From Rhodobacterales bacterium (lineage in GTDB: Bacteria; Pseudomonadota; Alphaproteobacteria; Rhodobacterales; Rhodobacteraceae), in NCBI GenBank assembly GCA_021155205.1, contig JAJNPS010000033.1, positions 62,001-126,000 on the forward strand: a stretch of 64,000 nt of DNA. The letters are read 5' to 3'. Both the position numbers and the translations under genes were made by a program. The notes below the pieces were generated by a model. It saw only the letters and a program-made list of their open reading frames with translations, had not been told where the DNA came from and did no database searches. This document shows positions 52,811 through 62,365 of the stretch, one piece after another. The first letter of the stretch is position 1. The number at the start of each line of letters is the position of its first letter.

Positions 52811-55800
52811 ATGCATGTCGTCTTTCGCGAGCATCACGGGCTGGAAGAGACGGACACCCCGTTCGATCCGGGGCAGGATCCCGCCGATCTGGTGGTGCTG
52901 TCGTTTTCGGACAGTGACCTTGGCGCGTTCGCGGCGGGCTGGCACCGGGCCGGCGGCACGCTTCCCAGCTTGCGGCTGTGCAATCTGGTGGCGCTGAAAC
53001 ACCCCGTCTCGGTCGATACCTATGCCGAAAAGACGCTTTCCGGGGCCAAAGCCGTGCTGGTGCGGCTGATCGGGGGCGAGGCCTACTGGCCTTACGGATT
53101 GGCAACCTTGCAGGACATGGCACGGCGGCAGGGAATGGCGCTCGCGGTACTGCCTGCCGATGGGCGCGAGGATGCGCGGCTGGATCAGTTGTCGACGCTG
53201 CCGGTGTCGACCCTGCGTCGGCTGCAGACCTTGTGCGACGCGGGTGGCGCGGTGGCAGCACAGGCGGCATTGGCCCAACTGGCGCTGGCGGCGGGCATCT
53301 ATGCAGCCCCGGTGATCGGCGAAAAGTCGGTGCCGGACATGGGGTTTTACGACCCCGACCTTGGCGTACTGGCAACCCTGCCCCATCTTGCCGCCCCCGA
53401 GGTGATGGTCGCGTTCTACCGCGCCTACCTGACCGCCGCCGATACCGGCCCGGTGGATGCGCTGATCCGCGCCTTGCGCGCTGCGGGCTTTGCGGCGCAT
53501 GGGGTCTTTGCGCCGTCGCTGAAGGCCCCCGGCGTCAGCGGCTGGCTGGGCGCGCATCTGGCGGAACGCGCTCCGGTGGCGGTGGTCAATGCGACTGCGT
53601 TTTCGGCCCGCGACAGCGACGGCGCCACGCCCTTTGACGCCTGCCCTGCCCCGGTGTTTCAGGTCGCCCTGTCCAACGCGCGGCGCAGCGACTGGGCGGG
53701 GTCCGAACGCGGCCTGTCCCCCGCCGATATGGCGATGCATGTGGTCCTGCCCGAAGTGGACGGGCGGCTGAATGCGGGCGTGATCAGTTTCAAGTCGCCG
53801 GGCAAGCGGGACCCGCAGTTGCAGTTTTCACGGTTCCAGCATCGGGCGGATGCAGGGCGCATCGCGGCGGTGGTGGCGCGGGTGGCGGCGTGGCATCGGC
53901 TGGCGGAGACGCCTGCTCACAGGCGCAAGCTGGCAGTCATCCTGTCCACCTATCCGGGCCGTGCGCATCAGATGGCGCATGCGGTGGGGCTGGACGCGCT
54001 GGCCTCGGTCGCGGCGCTGGCGGGGGATCTGGCGGCGGCAGGATACGATGCGATCCTGCCAAAAGCCCGGCTGGCGGACGCGCTGTCGGGACCGGGCCAG
54101 ACCTGGTCTCTGGCCGAGTATAGGAGTACATTCAAGGGATTGGACACTGATCTTCAGGCGCGCCTGACCGCCGTATGGGGCGATCCCGCTGATGATCCCG
54201 CCTGCCGCGACGGGTGGTTTCAGTTCCAGGCAATCCGTGCCGGAAACCAGATCATCGCCCTGCAACCCGAACGCGGCGAGGTGGCCACGCGCGACGGCGA
54301 CTATCACGATCTGAACCGCACGCCGCGCCATGCTTACGTCGCCTTTTACTTCTGGCTGCGGTCACAGGGCGTTCACGCCCTGATCCACATGGGCGCGCAT
54401 GGCACGCTGGAATGGCTGCCGGGCAAGGCGGCGGCGCTGTCGCCGTCCTGCTGGCCCGAGGCGCTGATCGCCCCCTTGCCCGTGATCTATCCCTTTATCG
54501 TCAATGACCCGGGCGAGGCCGCACAGGCACGCCGCCGTCTGGGCGCGGTGACGCTGGGGCACCTGCCGCCGCCCATGGCCGCGTCCGCCGTGCCGGAGGG
54601 CCTGCACCGGCTGGAACGGCTCTTGGACGAATACGCCACCGCCGACGGCATCGACCCGGCGCGCCGTGACCGGCTGATCAGCGCGATCCGCGACGAGGCA
54701 AAGGCCGCAGGCGTCGAGGATGATCTGGCCCTGCCCGCCAATGCCAGCGCCGCCGAGGCGGTGACGCGCATCGACCGCTTTGTCTGCGACATCAAGGAAA
54801 GCCAGTTCGGCGACGGGCTGCACGTGTACGGGCGTGGCGCCTGTGGCGACGCCGAGCGTCAGGGTCTGCTGACGGCACTCGCGGGGAGGCGGGTCGCGCC
54901 CGGTCCATCCGGTTCTCCCAATCGGGGTCGGGCAGACGTGCTGCCGACGGGGCGTAACCTGTTTGCCGTCGATCCCCGCGCGGTGCCGACACAGGGGGCC
55001 CATGCCCAAGGGGTCAGGCTGGCGGAAGAGCTGCTCCGCCGCCACCTGCAGGATCAGGGCGACTGGCCGCGCGGGCTGGTGGTGGACCTCTGGGGATCGG
55101 CCACCATGCGCACTGCCGGCGAGGATTTCGCGATGGCACTGCATCTGGCGGGGTTGAGGCCGGTCTGGGATGAAGGCTCAGGGCGGGTGTCGGGGGTGGA
55201 GGTGATCCCCCTGACGCTGCTGGGCCGCCCCCGGATCGACGTGACCTTGCGGGTATCCGGCCTTTTTCGCGACGTGTTCCCGACGCTGGCGCAGATGTTC
55301 GAACTGGGGGCGCAAACGCTGGCGGCACGGGATGAGGATCTGGGCGACAACCCATACCGCGTCAAGGTCGCGCGGGTGTTCGGCCCGCAGCCGGGGCAGT
55401 ACGGCCTTGGGATGACCGCGCATCTGGATGACTTCACGCCCGAGGCACGGGCAGCGGCGGCAGAGGCGTGGCTTGCGGCATCCAGCTGGGCAATCGGGGC
55501 GGATGGCCAGTCGCGCGCCGACCGCATCGGGATCGAAGGCCGGGTCCGGGGCGCGGACGCCTTTGTCCATGCGCAGGATCTGGCGGAAAGCGATCTGCTG
55601 CTGGCCGCCGACTATGCCGCACACGAGGCGGGGTTTGCCGCCGCCTCGGCCTCGGTCGGGGGCAAGGCCGCGCTCTATCATCTGGACATCTCTGTCCCCG
55701 ACCGCCCCCGCGCCCGGGCCCTGACCGAAGAGGTGGCGCGGGTGGTGCGTGCCCGTGCGGCCAATCCCGACTGGGCCAACGGCATGATGCGCCACGGCTT

Positions 55801-56056
55801 TCGCGGCGGGGCCGAGATCGCGGCGACGCTGGAGCATCTGGCGGCCTTCGCGCATCTGGCGCAGGTGGTGCCGCCGCATCTGTTCGACCTTTACCATCAG
55901 GCGACGCTGGGCCGCGAGGATCTGCGGGCGTTCCTCGCGCGGGAAAACCCCGGCGCGCTGGCGGCGATGGAGGATCTGTTCCGCAGGTTGCGGGATGCGG
56001 GCCTGTGGGTGACACGGCGCAATTCCATCGCGGTGGCGGTCGGGGGTCCGGGATGA
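52811..56056 (+). CDS. cobN: Cobaltochelatase subunit CobN
   Basis: The large subunit of the aerobic ATP-dependent cobaltochelatase (CobNST), which inserts cobalt into hydrogenobyrinic acid a,c-diamide. The 1081-residue product begins with MHVVFREHH, then LCNLVALKHPVSVDTY typical of CobN, and contains LIHMGAHGTLEWLPGKAAAL and CDIKESQFGDGLHVYG. It is shorter than the ~1270-residue Pseudomonas protein but N- and C-terminal regions are both recognisable. The ATG at 52811 lies just after the inverted repeat and has a weak ribosome site. cobS and cobT are not in the window. Confidence 0.94.
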   Translation: MHVVFREHHGLEETDTPFDPGQDPADLVVLSFSDSDLGAFAAGWHRAGGTLPSLRLCNLVALKHPVSVDTYAEKTLSGAKAVLVRLIGGEAYWPYGLATLQDMARRQGMALAVLPADGREDARLDQLSTLPVSTLRRLQTLCDAGGAVAAQAALAQLALAAGIYAAPVIGEKSVPDMGFYDPDLGVLATLPHLAAPEVMVAFYRAYLTAADTGPVDALIRALRAAGFAAHGVFAPSLKAPGVSGWLGAHLAERAPVAVVNATAFSARDSDGATPFDACPAPVFQVALSNARRSDWAGSERGLSPADMAMHVVLPEVDGRLNAGVISFKSPGKRDPQLQFSRFQHRADAGRIAAVVARVAAWHRLAETPAHRRKLAVILSTYPGRAHQMAHAVGLDALASVAALAGDLAAAGYDAILPKARLADALSGPGQTWSLAEYRSTFKGLDTDLQARLTAVWGDPADDPACRDGWFQFQAIRAGNQIIALQPERGEVATRDGDYHDLNRTPRHAYVAFYFWLRSQGVHALIHMGAHGTLEWLPGKAAALSPSCWPEALIAPLPVIYPFIVNDPGEAAQARRRLGAVTLGHLPPPMAASAVPEGLHRLERLLDEYATADGIDPARRDRLISAIRDEAKAAGVEDDLALPANASAAEAVTRIDRFVCDIKESQFGDGLHVYGRGACGDAERQGLLTALAGRRVAPGPSGSPNRGRADVLPTGRNLFAVDPRAVPTQGAHAQGVRLAEELLRRHLQDQGDWPRGLVVDLWGSATMRTAGEDFAMALHLAGLRPVWDEGSGRVSGVEVIPLTLLGRPRIDVTLRVSGLFRDVFPTLAQMFELGAQTLAARDEDLGDNPYRVKVARVFGPQPGQYGLGMTAHLDDFTPEARAAAAEAWLAASSWAIGADGQSRADRIGIEGRVRGADAFVHAQDLAESDLLLAADYAAHEAGFAAASASVGGKAALYHLDISVPDRPRARALTEEVARVVRARAANPDWANGMMRHGFRGGAEIAATLEHLAAFAHLAQVVPPHLFDLYHQATLGREDLRAFLARENPGALAAMEDLFRRLRDAGLWVTRRNSIAVAVGGPG

Positions 56057-57240
56057 GCGGGGTCGCCGCAACAGATCCCGGTTTTGCCGTGCAGGGCTGG
56101 TGCCCCGGGGCCCTGCGCCCGATGCTGTCGGGCGACGGGCTGGTGGTGCGGGTGCGGCCCCGGCTGGGGCGGTTCACGGCGGATCAGGCGGCAGGGATCG
56201 CGCGGGCGGCAGCGGCGCATGGGTCGGGCGTGATGGATGTCACCTCGCGCGCGAACCTGCAGATACGGGGCGTGTCTGCGGATGCGCATCCGGCGCTGAT
56301 CGCCGATCTGGATGCCTTGGGGCTGGTCGATCCGACCGAGGCGCTGGAGGCGCGGCGCAACATCGTGGTCTCGCCCTTTGCCGATGACGCGGCGATGGCG
56401 GTCGCATGTCGGGTCGAAGAGGTGTTGCCCTTTCTGCCGACCCTGCCGGGAAAATTCGGCTTTGCAATCGATTGCGGGTCAAATCGGGTGCTGGCAGAGG
56501 TGTCGGCCGACATCCGGGTAGAGCGGGACGCGACGGGCGGGCTGTTGGTCCGGGCGGACGGGATGACCGCAGGGTGGAGGACGGAAGCCGGCACCATCGC
56601 CGATGACATCCGCCGGATCGCGCGGGCCTTTGTGGACGCGGGCGGCGGGCGTGACGGTGCAAGCCGGATGGCCGACCTGACCGGGCGGTGCTCTGGCGGG
56701 ACGGGCGCGATCCTTGCCGCACTTGGTCCGGCTGTGGCGGTCCCGGCTCCGGTGGCGGATGTGCCCATGCCGGGCCTGTACCCGCAAGGCGCGCTGATCG
56801 GCTTTGCCTTTGGGCAGACGGATGCGGCCATGCTTGGCACATTGGCCATGCTGGGTCCGGTCCGGCCGACCCCCTGGCGGATGGTGCTGGTCGAAGGGTT
56901 GACCCATATGCCCGGCCTGCCCGGTCTGATCATCGATCCCGATGACCCCTTGCGCCGGGTCGTGGCCTGCACCGGCGCGCCGGGCTGTCCGCAGGGTCTG
57001 GCGCCGACACGGGCGCTGGCGCGGGCGCTGGCGGCAGCGGTTCCGGCGGGCAAAACTCTGCACGTGTCGGGCTGTGCCAAGGGCTGCGCGCATTCCGGCG
57101 TGGCGGATGTGACACTGGTGGCGGCGCGCGACGGGTTTCAGGCGATCCGGGGCGGGACGGCAAGGGATGCCGCGTCCACCGCCCCGGTCGCCGCCGATGC
57201 CCTGACCGCCGACCCTGCGCTCATCAAGGACCTGTTCTGA
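56053..57240 (+). CDS. cobG: Precorrin-3B synthase CobG
   Basis: An oxygen-dependent monooxygenase that prepares precorrin-3A for ring contraction, the mark of the aerobic pathway. The 395-residue protein has the sulfite/nitrite reductase half-domain repeats (first: VMDVTSRANLQIRG, about 60-73) and a C-terminal cluster site with Cys in VACTGAPGCPQG and VSGCAKGCAHSG. It starts by ATGA overlap with cobN and ends by TGATG overlap with cobH. Confidence 0.92.
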   Translation: MSGVAATDPGFAVQGWCPGALRPMLSGDGLVVRVRPRLGRFTADQAAGIARAAAAHGSGVMDVTSRANLQIRGVSADAHPALIADLDALGLVDPTEALEARRNIVVSPFADDAAMAVACRVEEVLPFLPTLPGKFGFAIDCGSNRVLAEVSADIRVERDATGGLLVRADGMTAGWRTEAGTIADDIRRIARAFVDAGGGRDGASRMADLTGRCSGGTGAILAALGPAVAVPAPVADVPMPGLYPQGALIGFAFGQTDAAMLGTLAMLGPVRPTPWRMVLVEGLTHMPGLPGLIIDPDDPLRRVVACTGAPGCPQGLAPTRALARALAAAVPAGKTLHVSGCAKGCAHSGVADVTLVAARDGFQAIRGGTARDAASTAPVAADALTADPALIKDLF

Positions 57241-57872
57241 TGCCCTACGCTTATGAAACCGACGGGGCGGCGATCTACCGGGCAAGCTTTGCGATGATCC
57301 GGGCCGAGGCGGATTTGCACTGTTTCTCGCCAGAAGAGGAAATCTGCGTCGTGCGGATGATCCATGCCGCCGGGATGGTGGGCCTGGAGAAGTTCGTCCG
57401 TTTCACCCCCGGCATGGCCATCGCGGCGCGGGCGGCGCTGGAGCGCGGCGCGCCGATCCTGTGCGACGCGCGCATGGTCAGCGAGGGGATCACGCGCGGA
57501 CGCCTGCCTGCGGGGAACGCAGTGATCTGCACCCTGAACGAGGCGGGCGTGCCGGACATGGCGCGCGCGATGGGCACGACGCGGTCAGCGGCGGCGCTGG
57601 AACTGTGGCGGCCGCATCTGGACGGGGCGGTCGTGGCCATCGGCAATGCGCCGACAGCATTGTTTCATCTTCTGAACATGCTCGACGATCCCGCCTGTCC
57701 GCGCCCTGCCGCGATCATTGGCTGCCCCGTGGGGTTTGTGGGCGCGGCGGAATCCAAGGCGGCACTGATCGCCGCCCCGCCCTGTCCGGCGCTGGTGGTC
57801 GAGGGGCGTCTGGGTGGATCGGCCATCACGGTGGCCGCAGTTAACGCCTTGTCACAAAGGGCGGAAATCTGA
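57240..57872 (+). CDS. cobH: Precorrin-8X methylmutase CobH
   Basis: Moves the C11 methyl to C12 of precorrin-8X to form hydrogenobyrinic acid. The 210-residue protein has the active-site His in VRMIHAAGM (His42, matching the catalytic His of the characterised enzyme), DARMVSEGITR, and the C-terminal GCPVGFVGAAESKAAL. It overlaps cobG by one base and ends where cobI begins. Confidence 0.95.
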   Translation: MPYAYETDGAAIYRASFAMIRAEADLHCFSPEEEICVVRMIHAAGMVGLEKFVRFTPGMAIAARAALERGAPILCDARMVSEGITRGRLPAGNAVICTLNEAGVPDMARAMGTTRSAAALELWRPHLDGAVVAIGNAPTALFHLLNMLDDPACPRPAAIIGCPVGFVGAAESKAALIAAPPCPALVVEGRLGGSAITVAAVNALSQRAEI

Positions 57873-58603
57873 TGGGCCGCATCATCTGCACCGGCCTTGG
57901 CCCCGGCAATCCCGACCTGATGAGCGTCAAGGCCGACCGGACGCTCCGCGGTGCCAAGCATGTCGCCTATTTCCGCAAGGCGGGGCGCGCAGGGCAGGCG
58001 CGACGGATCGTCGAGGGGATGCTGGCGCCGGGCGTCACCGAGTACGCGATGGAATATCCGGTGACGACGGAACTGCCCTTCGACAGTGCGGAATACATCG
58101 ACGCCTTGGCGCATTTCTACGACGCCTGGGCGGACCGGCTTGCCGACATGGCCGCCGTTCATGATGTCGTCGTGCTGTGCGAGGGGGATCCGTTCTTTTA
58201 CGGCAGCTTCATGCATCTTTACACCCGCCTGCGCCCCCGCGTGGCGGTCGAGGTCATCCCCGGCATTCCCGGCATGGTCGGCTGCTGGTGGGCGACGGGG
58301 GAACCCGTGACCTGGGGCGATGATGTGCTGACGGTGCTGATGGGCACCCTGCCCGAGCCGGACCTCATGCGGCACATGGCGACCTCTGACGCGCTGGTGG
58401 TTATGAAGACGGGCCGCAACCTGCCAAAGGTGCGCCGCGCGCTGGCGGCTACGGGCAAGCTGGACGCCGCATGGCTGATCGAGCGGGGGACGATGGCGGG
58501 CGAGCGGGTGGTGCCCCTTGCGCAGGTGAACGGCGAGGATTGCCCCTATTTCGCGATTGTCGTCGTGCATGGGCATGGCCGCAGGCCAGAGGTACCGGAA
58601 TGA
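57872..58603 (+). CDS. cobI: Precorrin-2 C20-methyltransferase CobI
   Basis: A SAM-dependent tetrapyrrole methylase of 243 residues making precorrin-3A. The N-terminal GLGPGNPDLMSVKA is the glycine-rich cofactor loop, VVLCEGDPFFYGSFMHL is the central signature and VIPGIPGM follows. It shares one base with the cobH stop and overlaps cobJ by four. Confidence 0.95.
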   Translation: MGRIICTGLGPGNPDLMSVKADRTLRGAKHVAYFRKAGRAGQARRIVEGMLAPGVTEYAMEYPVTTELPFDSAEYIDALAHFYDAWADRLADMAAVHDVVVLCEGDPFFYGSFMHLYTRLRPRVAVEVIPGIPGMVGCWWATGEPVTWGDDVLTVLMGTLPEPDLMRHMATSDALVVMKTGRNLPKVRRALAATGKLDAAWLIERGTMAGERVVPLAQVNGEDCPYFAIVVVHGHGRRPEVPE

Positions 58604-59334
58604 CCGGCTGGTTGGCGGTGGCGGGGCTTGGGCCTGGGGATGCGGGGCTGGTCACGCCCGAGGTGACGGCGGCGCTGGATCAGGCGACGCATGTGCTGGG
58701 CTATGTCCCCTATGTTGCGCGGGTGGCTGCGCGCCCCGGCCTGACCCTGCTGCCGTCGGACAACCGCGAGGAACTCGACCGCGCGACGCACGCCCTGCGG
58801 TTGGCAAGCGACGGGGGCCGCGTCGTCGTGGTATCGTCGGGCGATCCGGGGGTGTTCGCAATGGCCTCGGCGGTGTTCGAGGCTTTGGAAGGGTGGAGCG
58901 GCGCAATGCCCGATATCCGCATTCTCCCCGGCATCACCGCGATGCTGGCGGCGGCGGCACGGCTGGGCGCACCCTTGGGCCATGATTTCTGCGCGATCAA
59001 CCTTTCGGACAATCTGAAACCCTGGGAGGTCATCGAAAACCGTCTGCGGCTCGCGGCACGGGCCGATTTTGCGATGGCATTCTACAACCCGCGCTCCGCC
59101 AGCCGCCCGCACCAGTTCACGCGGACGCTGGAGATCCTGCGCGAGGAATGTGGGGCCGATCGGCTGATCAGTTTTGCCCGCGCCGTGGCGACGCCCGAGG
59201 AACGGCTGAAAACCGTCACGCTGGCCGAGGCAATGCCCGAGATGGCGGACATGCGCACGCTGGTCATCGTCGGGTCATCCGCCACGCGGCGGATCGGGCC
59301 TTGGGTCTACACGCCCAGATCGGCGGGGGCGTGA
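58600..59334 (+). CDS. cobJ: Precorrin-3B C17-methyltransferase CobJ
   Basis: The ring-contracting methyltransferase. The 244-residue protein has VAGLGPGDAGLVTPEV, VVVVSSGDPGVFAMASAVFE, the typical LPGITAMLAAAARLGAPLGHDFC, FYNPRSASR and the C-terminal VIVGSSATRR. It begins by ATGA overlap with cobI. Its last 28 bases overlap the 3' end of cobK, which is on the other strand. Confidence 0.95.
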   Translation: MTGWLAVAGLGPGDAGLVTPEVTAALDQATHVLGYVPYVARVAARPGLTLLPSDNREELDRATHALRLASDGGRVVVVSSGDPGVFAMASAVFEALEGWSGAMPDIRILPGITAMLAAAARLGAPLGHDFCAINLSDNLKPWEVIENRLRLAARADFAMAFYNPRSASRPHQFTRTLEILREECGADRLISFARAVATPEERLKTVTLAEAMPEMADMRTLVIVGSSATRRIGPWVYTPRSAGA

Positions 59335-60056
59335 TGCAGCCAGTCCATCACGTCGATCACGGTGGCGACGGTGCGGCGTGGTGGCATCGCGGGCCGGTCG
59401 ATCATGATCACCGGCAGGCCCAGGCCGCGCGCGGCGGTCAGCTTGGCCTCGGCCCCCGCGCCGCCTGCATTCTTGGCGACGATCAGATCGACGCCGTGGT
59501 CGCACAACAGCGCGGCGTCGCCCGCGACATCAAAGGGACCCCGCGCGAGGATGATCTTGGCATCTGGCAATGGCAGCGGGTCTTCGGGCGGATCGACGAT
59601 GCGCAGGACATAGTGGTGCTGGGGCTTGACCGCAAAGGCATCAAGGCGCTGGCGTCCAATGGCAAGAAACACTGTCCAAGGTTCTTCCGGCAGGAGGGAC
59701 ACGGCTGCGTCGATATCGGCAACGCGCGTCCACAGGTCTGCGTCGGTCGCAACCCAGGCCGGACGCTCCAGCACGATCAGCGGCACCCCGGCCCCGGCAC
59801 AGGCGGCGACTGCATTGCCACCAATTCGCGCGGCAAAGGGGTGCGTGGCATCGACGACATGGGTGATCATTTCGGCGCGCAGATAGTCCGCCAGCCCCGC
59901 CACGCCGCCAAAGCCGCCTGTCCGGGTCGGGATCGGCTGCGGCGCCGGGGCCATCGTGCGACCGGCGTAGGAATAGACCGCGTCGATGCCCGCGTCGGCA
60001 AGCGCAAGCGCCATCAGGGCCGCCTCGGTTGTCCCGCCCAGCAAAAGGACGCGCAT
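59307..60056 (-). CDS. cobK: Precorrin-6A reductase CobK, inverted within the operon
   Basis: NADPH-dependent reductase that converts precorrin-6A to 6B. The 249-residue protein has LLLGGTTEAALMALALADAG at the N-terminus, VVDATHPFAARIGGNA, and VAKNAGGAGAEAKLTAARGLGLPVIMIDRP at the C-terminus (quoted here only as landmarks VAKNAGG and PVIMIDRP). It is on the minus strand while its neighbours are on the plus strand. Its 3' end overlaps cobJ by 28 bases, and its ATG at 60056 is one base from the cobL GTG at 60058, so the two ribosome sites lie inside the opposite genes. Confidence 0.94.
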   Translation of the reverse strand: MRVLLLGGTTEAALMALALADAGIDAVYSYAGRTMAPAPQPIPTRTGGFGGVAGLADYLRAEMITHVVDATHPFAARIGGNAVAACAGAGVPLIVLERPAWVATDADLWTRVADIDAAVSLLPEEPWTVFLAIGRQRLDAFAVKPQHHYVLRIVDPPEDPLPLPDAKIILARGPFDVAGDAALLCDHGVDLIVAKNAGGAGAEAKLTAARGLGLPVIMIDRPAMPPRRTVATVIDVMDWLHHAPADLGV

Positions 60057-60057
60057 C

Positions 60058-61242
60058 GTGTCTGACCCCTGGCTGTCGATCATCGGCATCGGCGAGGATG
60101 GCCTGAATGGCCTGACCGCCGCAAGCCGGGATGCGCTGGCATCGGCGGATATGGTCTTTGGCGGGCCGCGGCATCTGGCCTTGGCGGGCGTTTCCAGCGC
60201 GCGGGCACAGGAATGGCCGGTGCCGTTCACCACCGCGCCCGTTCTCGCGCTTCGGGGGCAAAAGGTGGCGGTGCTGACCTCGGGCGATCCTTTCTGGTTC
60301 GGGGCGGGCGGCAGTCTGGCGCGCGATCTGGAACCGGACGCGTGGCGGGCATTTCCGGGGGTATCCACATTTTCGCTGGTGGCCGCACGGCTGGGCTGGC
60401 GGCTTGAGACGACAGTGTGTGCGGGGCTGCATGCGGTCCCGGTCGCAGGCATCCGACCGTCGCTGCAGGCGGGGCAAAGGATGGTGGCGCTTGTTGCGGA
60501 CGCAAGGGCCGCCGTCGACTTCGCAGCCTATGTCGCGGACCGCGGGTTCGGCCCGTCGCGGTTGTGGCTGGCCGAAGCGATGGGGGGACCGGCGGAGCGG
60601 CTGCGCGAGTTCCGTGCCGGGGACAGCTTGCCCGATGACATTGCCGCCCCGGTCGCGGTGGCGGTGGAACTTGCCGGGGGGCTGGGACTGCCGCGATCTT
60701 CCGGGCTAAACGATGATCTCTTTGCGCATGACGGGCAGATCACCAAAAGGCCTGTCCGCGCGCTGGCCCTGTCGGCGCTGGCCCCCCGTCCGGGCGAACG
60801 GCTCTGGGACATCGGGGGCGGGTCGGGATCGGTATCGGTGGAATGGTGCCTTGCGGGGGGTCTTGCCAGCGCCATCGAGGCGCGGGCCGACCGCGCCGCA
60901 AGGATCGCCGAGAACGCGGCCGGCTTTGGCGTCGCACAGGCGCTGACGGTCATCGAGGGCATGGCGCCAGGGGCGCTGGCGGGCCTGCCGATGCCGGACG
61001 CGGTCTTTGTCGGCGGGGGTGGATCGGCGGCTTTGCTGGCCGATCTCTGGGCGCGCATTCCCAAGGGCTGTCGCCTTGTGGCGCATGCGGTTACGCTGGA
61101 GACGGAAAGCCTGCTGATGGACTGGCAGGCCCGTGTCGGGGGCGAGATGATGAAGGTCGAGATTGCCCACGCGGCCCCGCTTGGCCGGATGCGGGGCTGG
61201 ATTCCGGCCCGTCCGGTCCTGCAATGGAGCGTGGTCAGATGA
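60058..61242 (+). CDS. cobL: Precorrin-6Y methyltransferase/decarboxylase CobL
   Basis: A bifunctional enzyme methylating C5 and C15 and decarboxylating the acetate side chain of ring C. In the 394-residue protein the N-terminal CbiE-like methylase domain (IIGIGEDGLNGL, VLTSGDPFWFGAGG) is fused to a C-terminal CbiT-like domain (LWDIGGGSGSVSVEWCL, about 240-256). The GTG start at 60058 has AAAAGGA 8 bases upstream, lying within cobK. It overlaps cobE by four bases. Confidence 0.93.
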   Translation: MSDPWLSIIGIGEDGLNGLTAASRDALASADMVFGGPRHLALAGVSSARAQEWPVPFTTAPVLALRGQKVAVLTSGDPFWFGAGGSLARDLEPDAWRAFPGVSTFSLVAARLGWRLETTVCAGLHAVPVAGIRPSLQAGQRMVALVADARAAVDFAAYVADRGFGPSRLWLAEAMGGPAERLREFRAGDSLPDDIAAPVAVAVELAGGLGLPRSSGLNDDLFAHDGQITKRPVRALALSALAPRPGERLWDIGGGSGSVSVEWCLAGGLASAIEARADRAARIAENAAGFGVAQALTVIEGMAPGALAGLPMPDAVFVGGGGSAALLADLWARIPKGCRLVAHAVTLETESLLMDWQARVGGEMMKVEIAHAAPLGRMRGWIPARPVLQWSVVR

Positions 61243-61592
61243 GGGTTGCAGGCATCGGCTGCCGTGCAGAAACGCCATCCGCAACGCTGCGCGGGCTGCT
61301 GTCCGATCCGCAGGGGATTGATCTTGTGGCCAGCCTGCTGACGCGGACGGCGCAGGTCCGGCCGGTGGCCGAGGCGATGGGCCTGCGGTTCCTTGCGGTG
61401 GATGACATCGCCTTGCGCGGGATCGTCACGCCCACGATTTCGGCCCGGATTGCGGCGCGCTTTGGCGCAGGGTCGGTGGCCGAGGCGACGGCCCTCGTCG
61501 CCGCAGGCCGCAACGCGCGCATCGTCGAGACGCGCCGCATCAGCCCGGATGCCACCGCCACCATCGCAATTGCCGAAGGAGACGGGCCATGA
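61239..61592 (+). CDS. cobE: Cobalamin biosynthesis protein CobE (CbiG C-terminal domain)
   Basis: A 117-residue protein matching the C-terminal domain of CbiG. It begins RVAGIGCRAETPSATLRGLL and contains the IVTPTISARIAARFGAGSVAEA segment in its middle. CobE is needed for aerobic cobalamin synthesis but its step is not settled; a role as corrinoid intermediate carrier has been proposed. It starts by ATGA overlap with cobL and ends by ATGA overlap with cobM. Confidence 0.88.
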   Translation: MRVAGIGCRAETPSATLRGLLSDPQGIDLVASLLTRTAQVRPVAEAMGLRFLAVDDIALRGIVTPTISARIAARFGAGSVAEATALVAAGRNARIVETRRISPDATATIAIAEGDGP

Positions 61593-62365
61593 CGGTGCAT
61601 TTCATCGGCGCGGGACCGGGGGCACCGGACCTGATCACCCTGCGCGGGCGCGACCTGATCGCAGCCAGCCCGGTGTGTCTTTATGCAGGGTCCCTGATCC
61701 CCCAGGGCCTGCTGGCGCATTGCCCCCCGGATGCGCGGATCGTGAACACGGCCCCGCTGTCGCTGGAGGCGATCATCGCCGAAATATCCGCGGCCCATGC
61801 GGCGGGACTTGACGTCGCGCGGTTGCATTCGGGCGATCTGTCGGTCTGGTCGGCGATGGGCGAACAGGTGCGTGCTCTGCGCGACCTTGGCATTCCCTAC
61901 ACCGTGACGCCGGGGGTGCCGGCCTTTGCGGCGGCGGCGGCGACCCTGGGGGCGGAACTGACGTTGCCGGAGCTTACGCAGTCGGTGATCCTGACGCGCA
62001 TCTCGGGACGCGCCTCGGCGATGCCCCCGGGCGAAAGCCTCGAGAATTTCGCGCGCACCGGCGCAGTCCTGGCGGTGCATCTGTCTATCCACGCCCTGCC
62101 CCGCATCATCGCGGAACTGACGCCGCATTACGGGGCTGACTGTCCCATCGCGATCGTCTGGCGCGCCAGCTGGCCGGACGAGGAGGTGATGCGCGCGACC
62201 CTCGGCACCGTCGATCTGGCGGCGGCAGCGGCGATGGAGCGGACGGCGCTGATCCTCGTCGGCCGTTCGCTGGGTGCCGCGGCGTTCGGCACCAGCCGGT
62301 TATACGCTGCCGACTACGACCGACGTTATCGCCCGCTCGGCACCCATCCCCGGTTTCCCGAATGA
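61589..62365 (+). CDS. cobM: Precorrin-4 C11-methyltransferase CobM
   Basis: A SAM-dependent tetrapyrrole methylase of 258 residues. Features are FIGAGPGAPDLITLRGRDLI, CLYAGSLIPQGLL, VARLHSGDLSVWSAMGEQ, YTVTPGVPAFAAAAATLG and LTRISGRAS, the last typical of CobM. It is coupled to cobE and cobB by four-base overlaps. Confidence 0.95.
   Translation: MTVHFIGAGPGAPDLITLRGRDLIAASPVCLYAGSLIPQGLLAHCPPDARIVNTAPLSLEAIIAEISAAHAAGLDVARLHSGDLSVWSAMGEQVRALRDLGIPYTVTPGVPAFAAAAATLGAELTLPELTQSVILTRISGRASAMPPGESLENFARTGAVLAVHLSIHALPRIIAELTPHYGADCPIAIVWRASWPDEEVMRATLGTVDLAAAAAMERTALILVGRSLGAAAFGTSRLYAADYDRRYRPLGTHPRFPE

Noticed and set aside
53890..55157. Several frames within cobN in other phases
   Set aside because: CobN is continuous and conserved over the region; the other frames lack ribosome sites and recognisable sequence.
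52811..56056. CobN as a truncated protein, because it is ~190 residues shorter than the Pseudomonas enzyme
   Set aside because: Both ends match the family and the frame is open between coupled neighbours; a shorter form of the family is the simpler reading.
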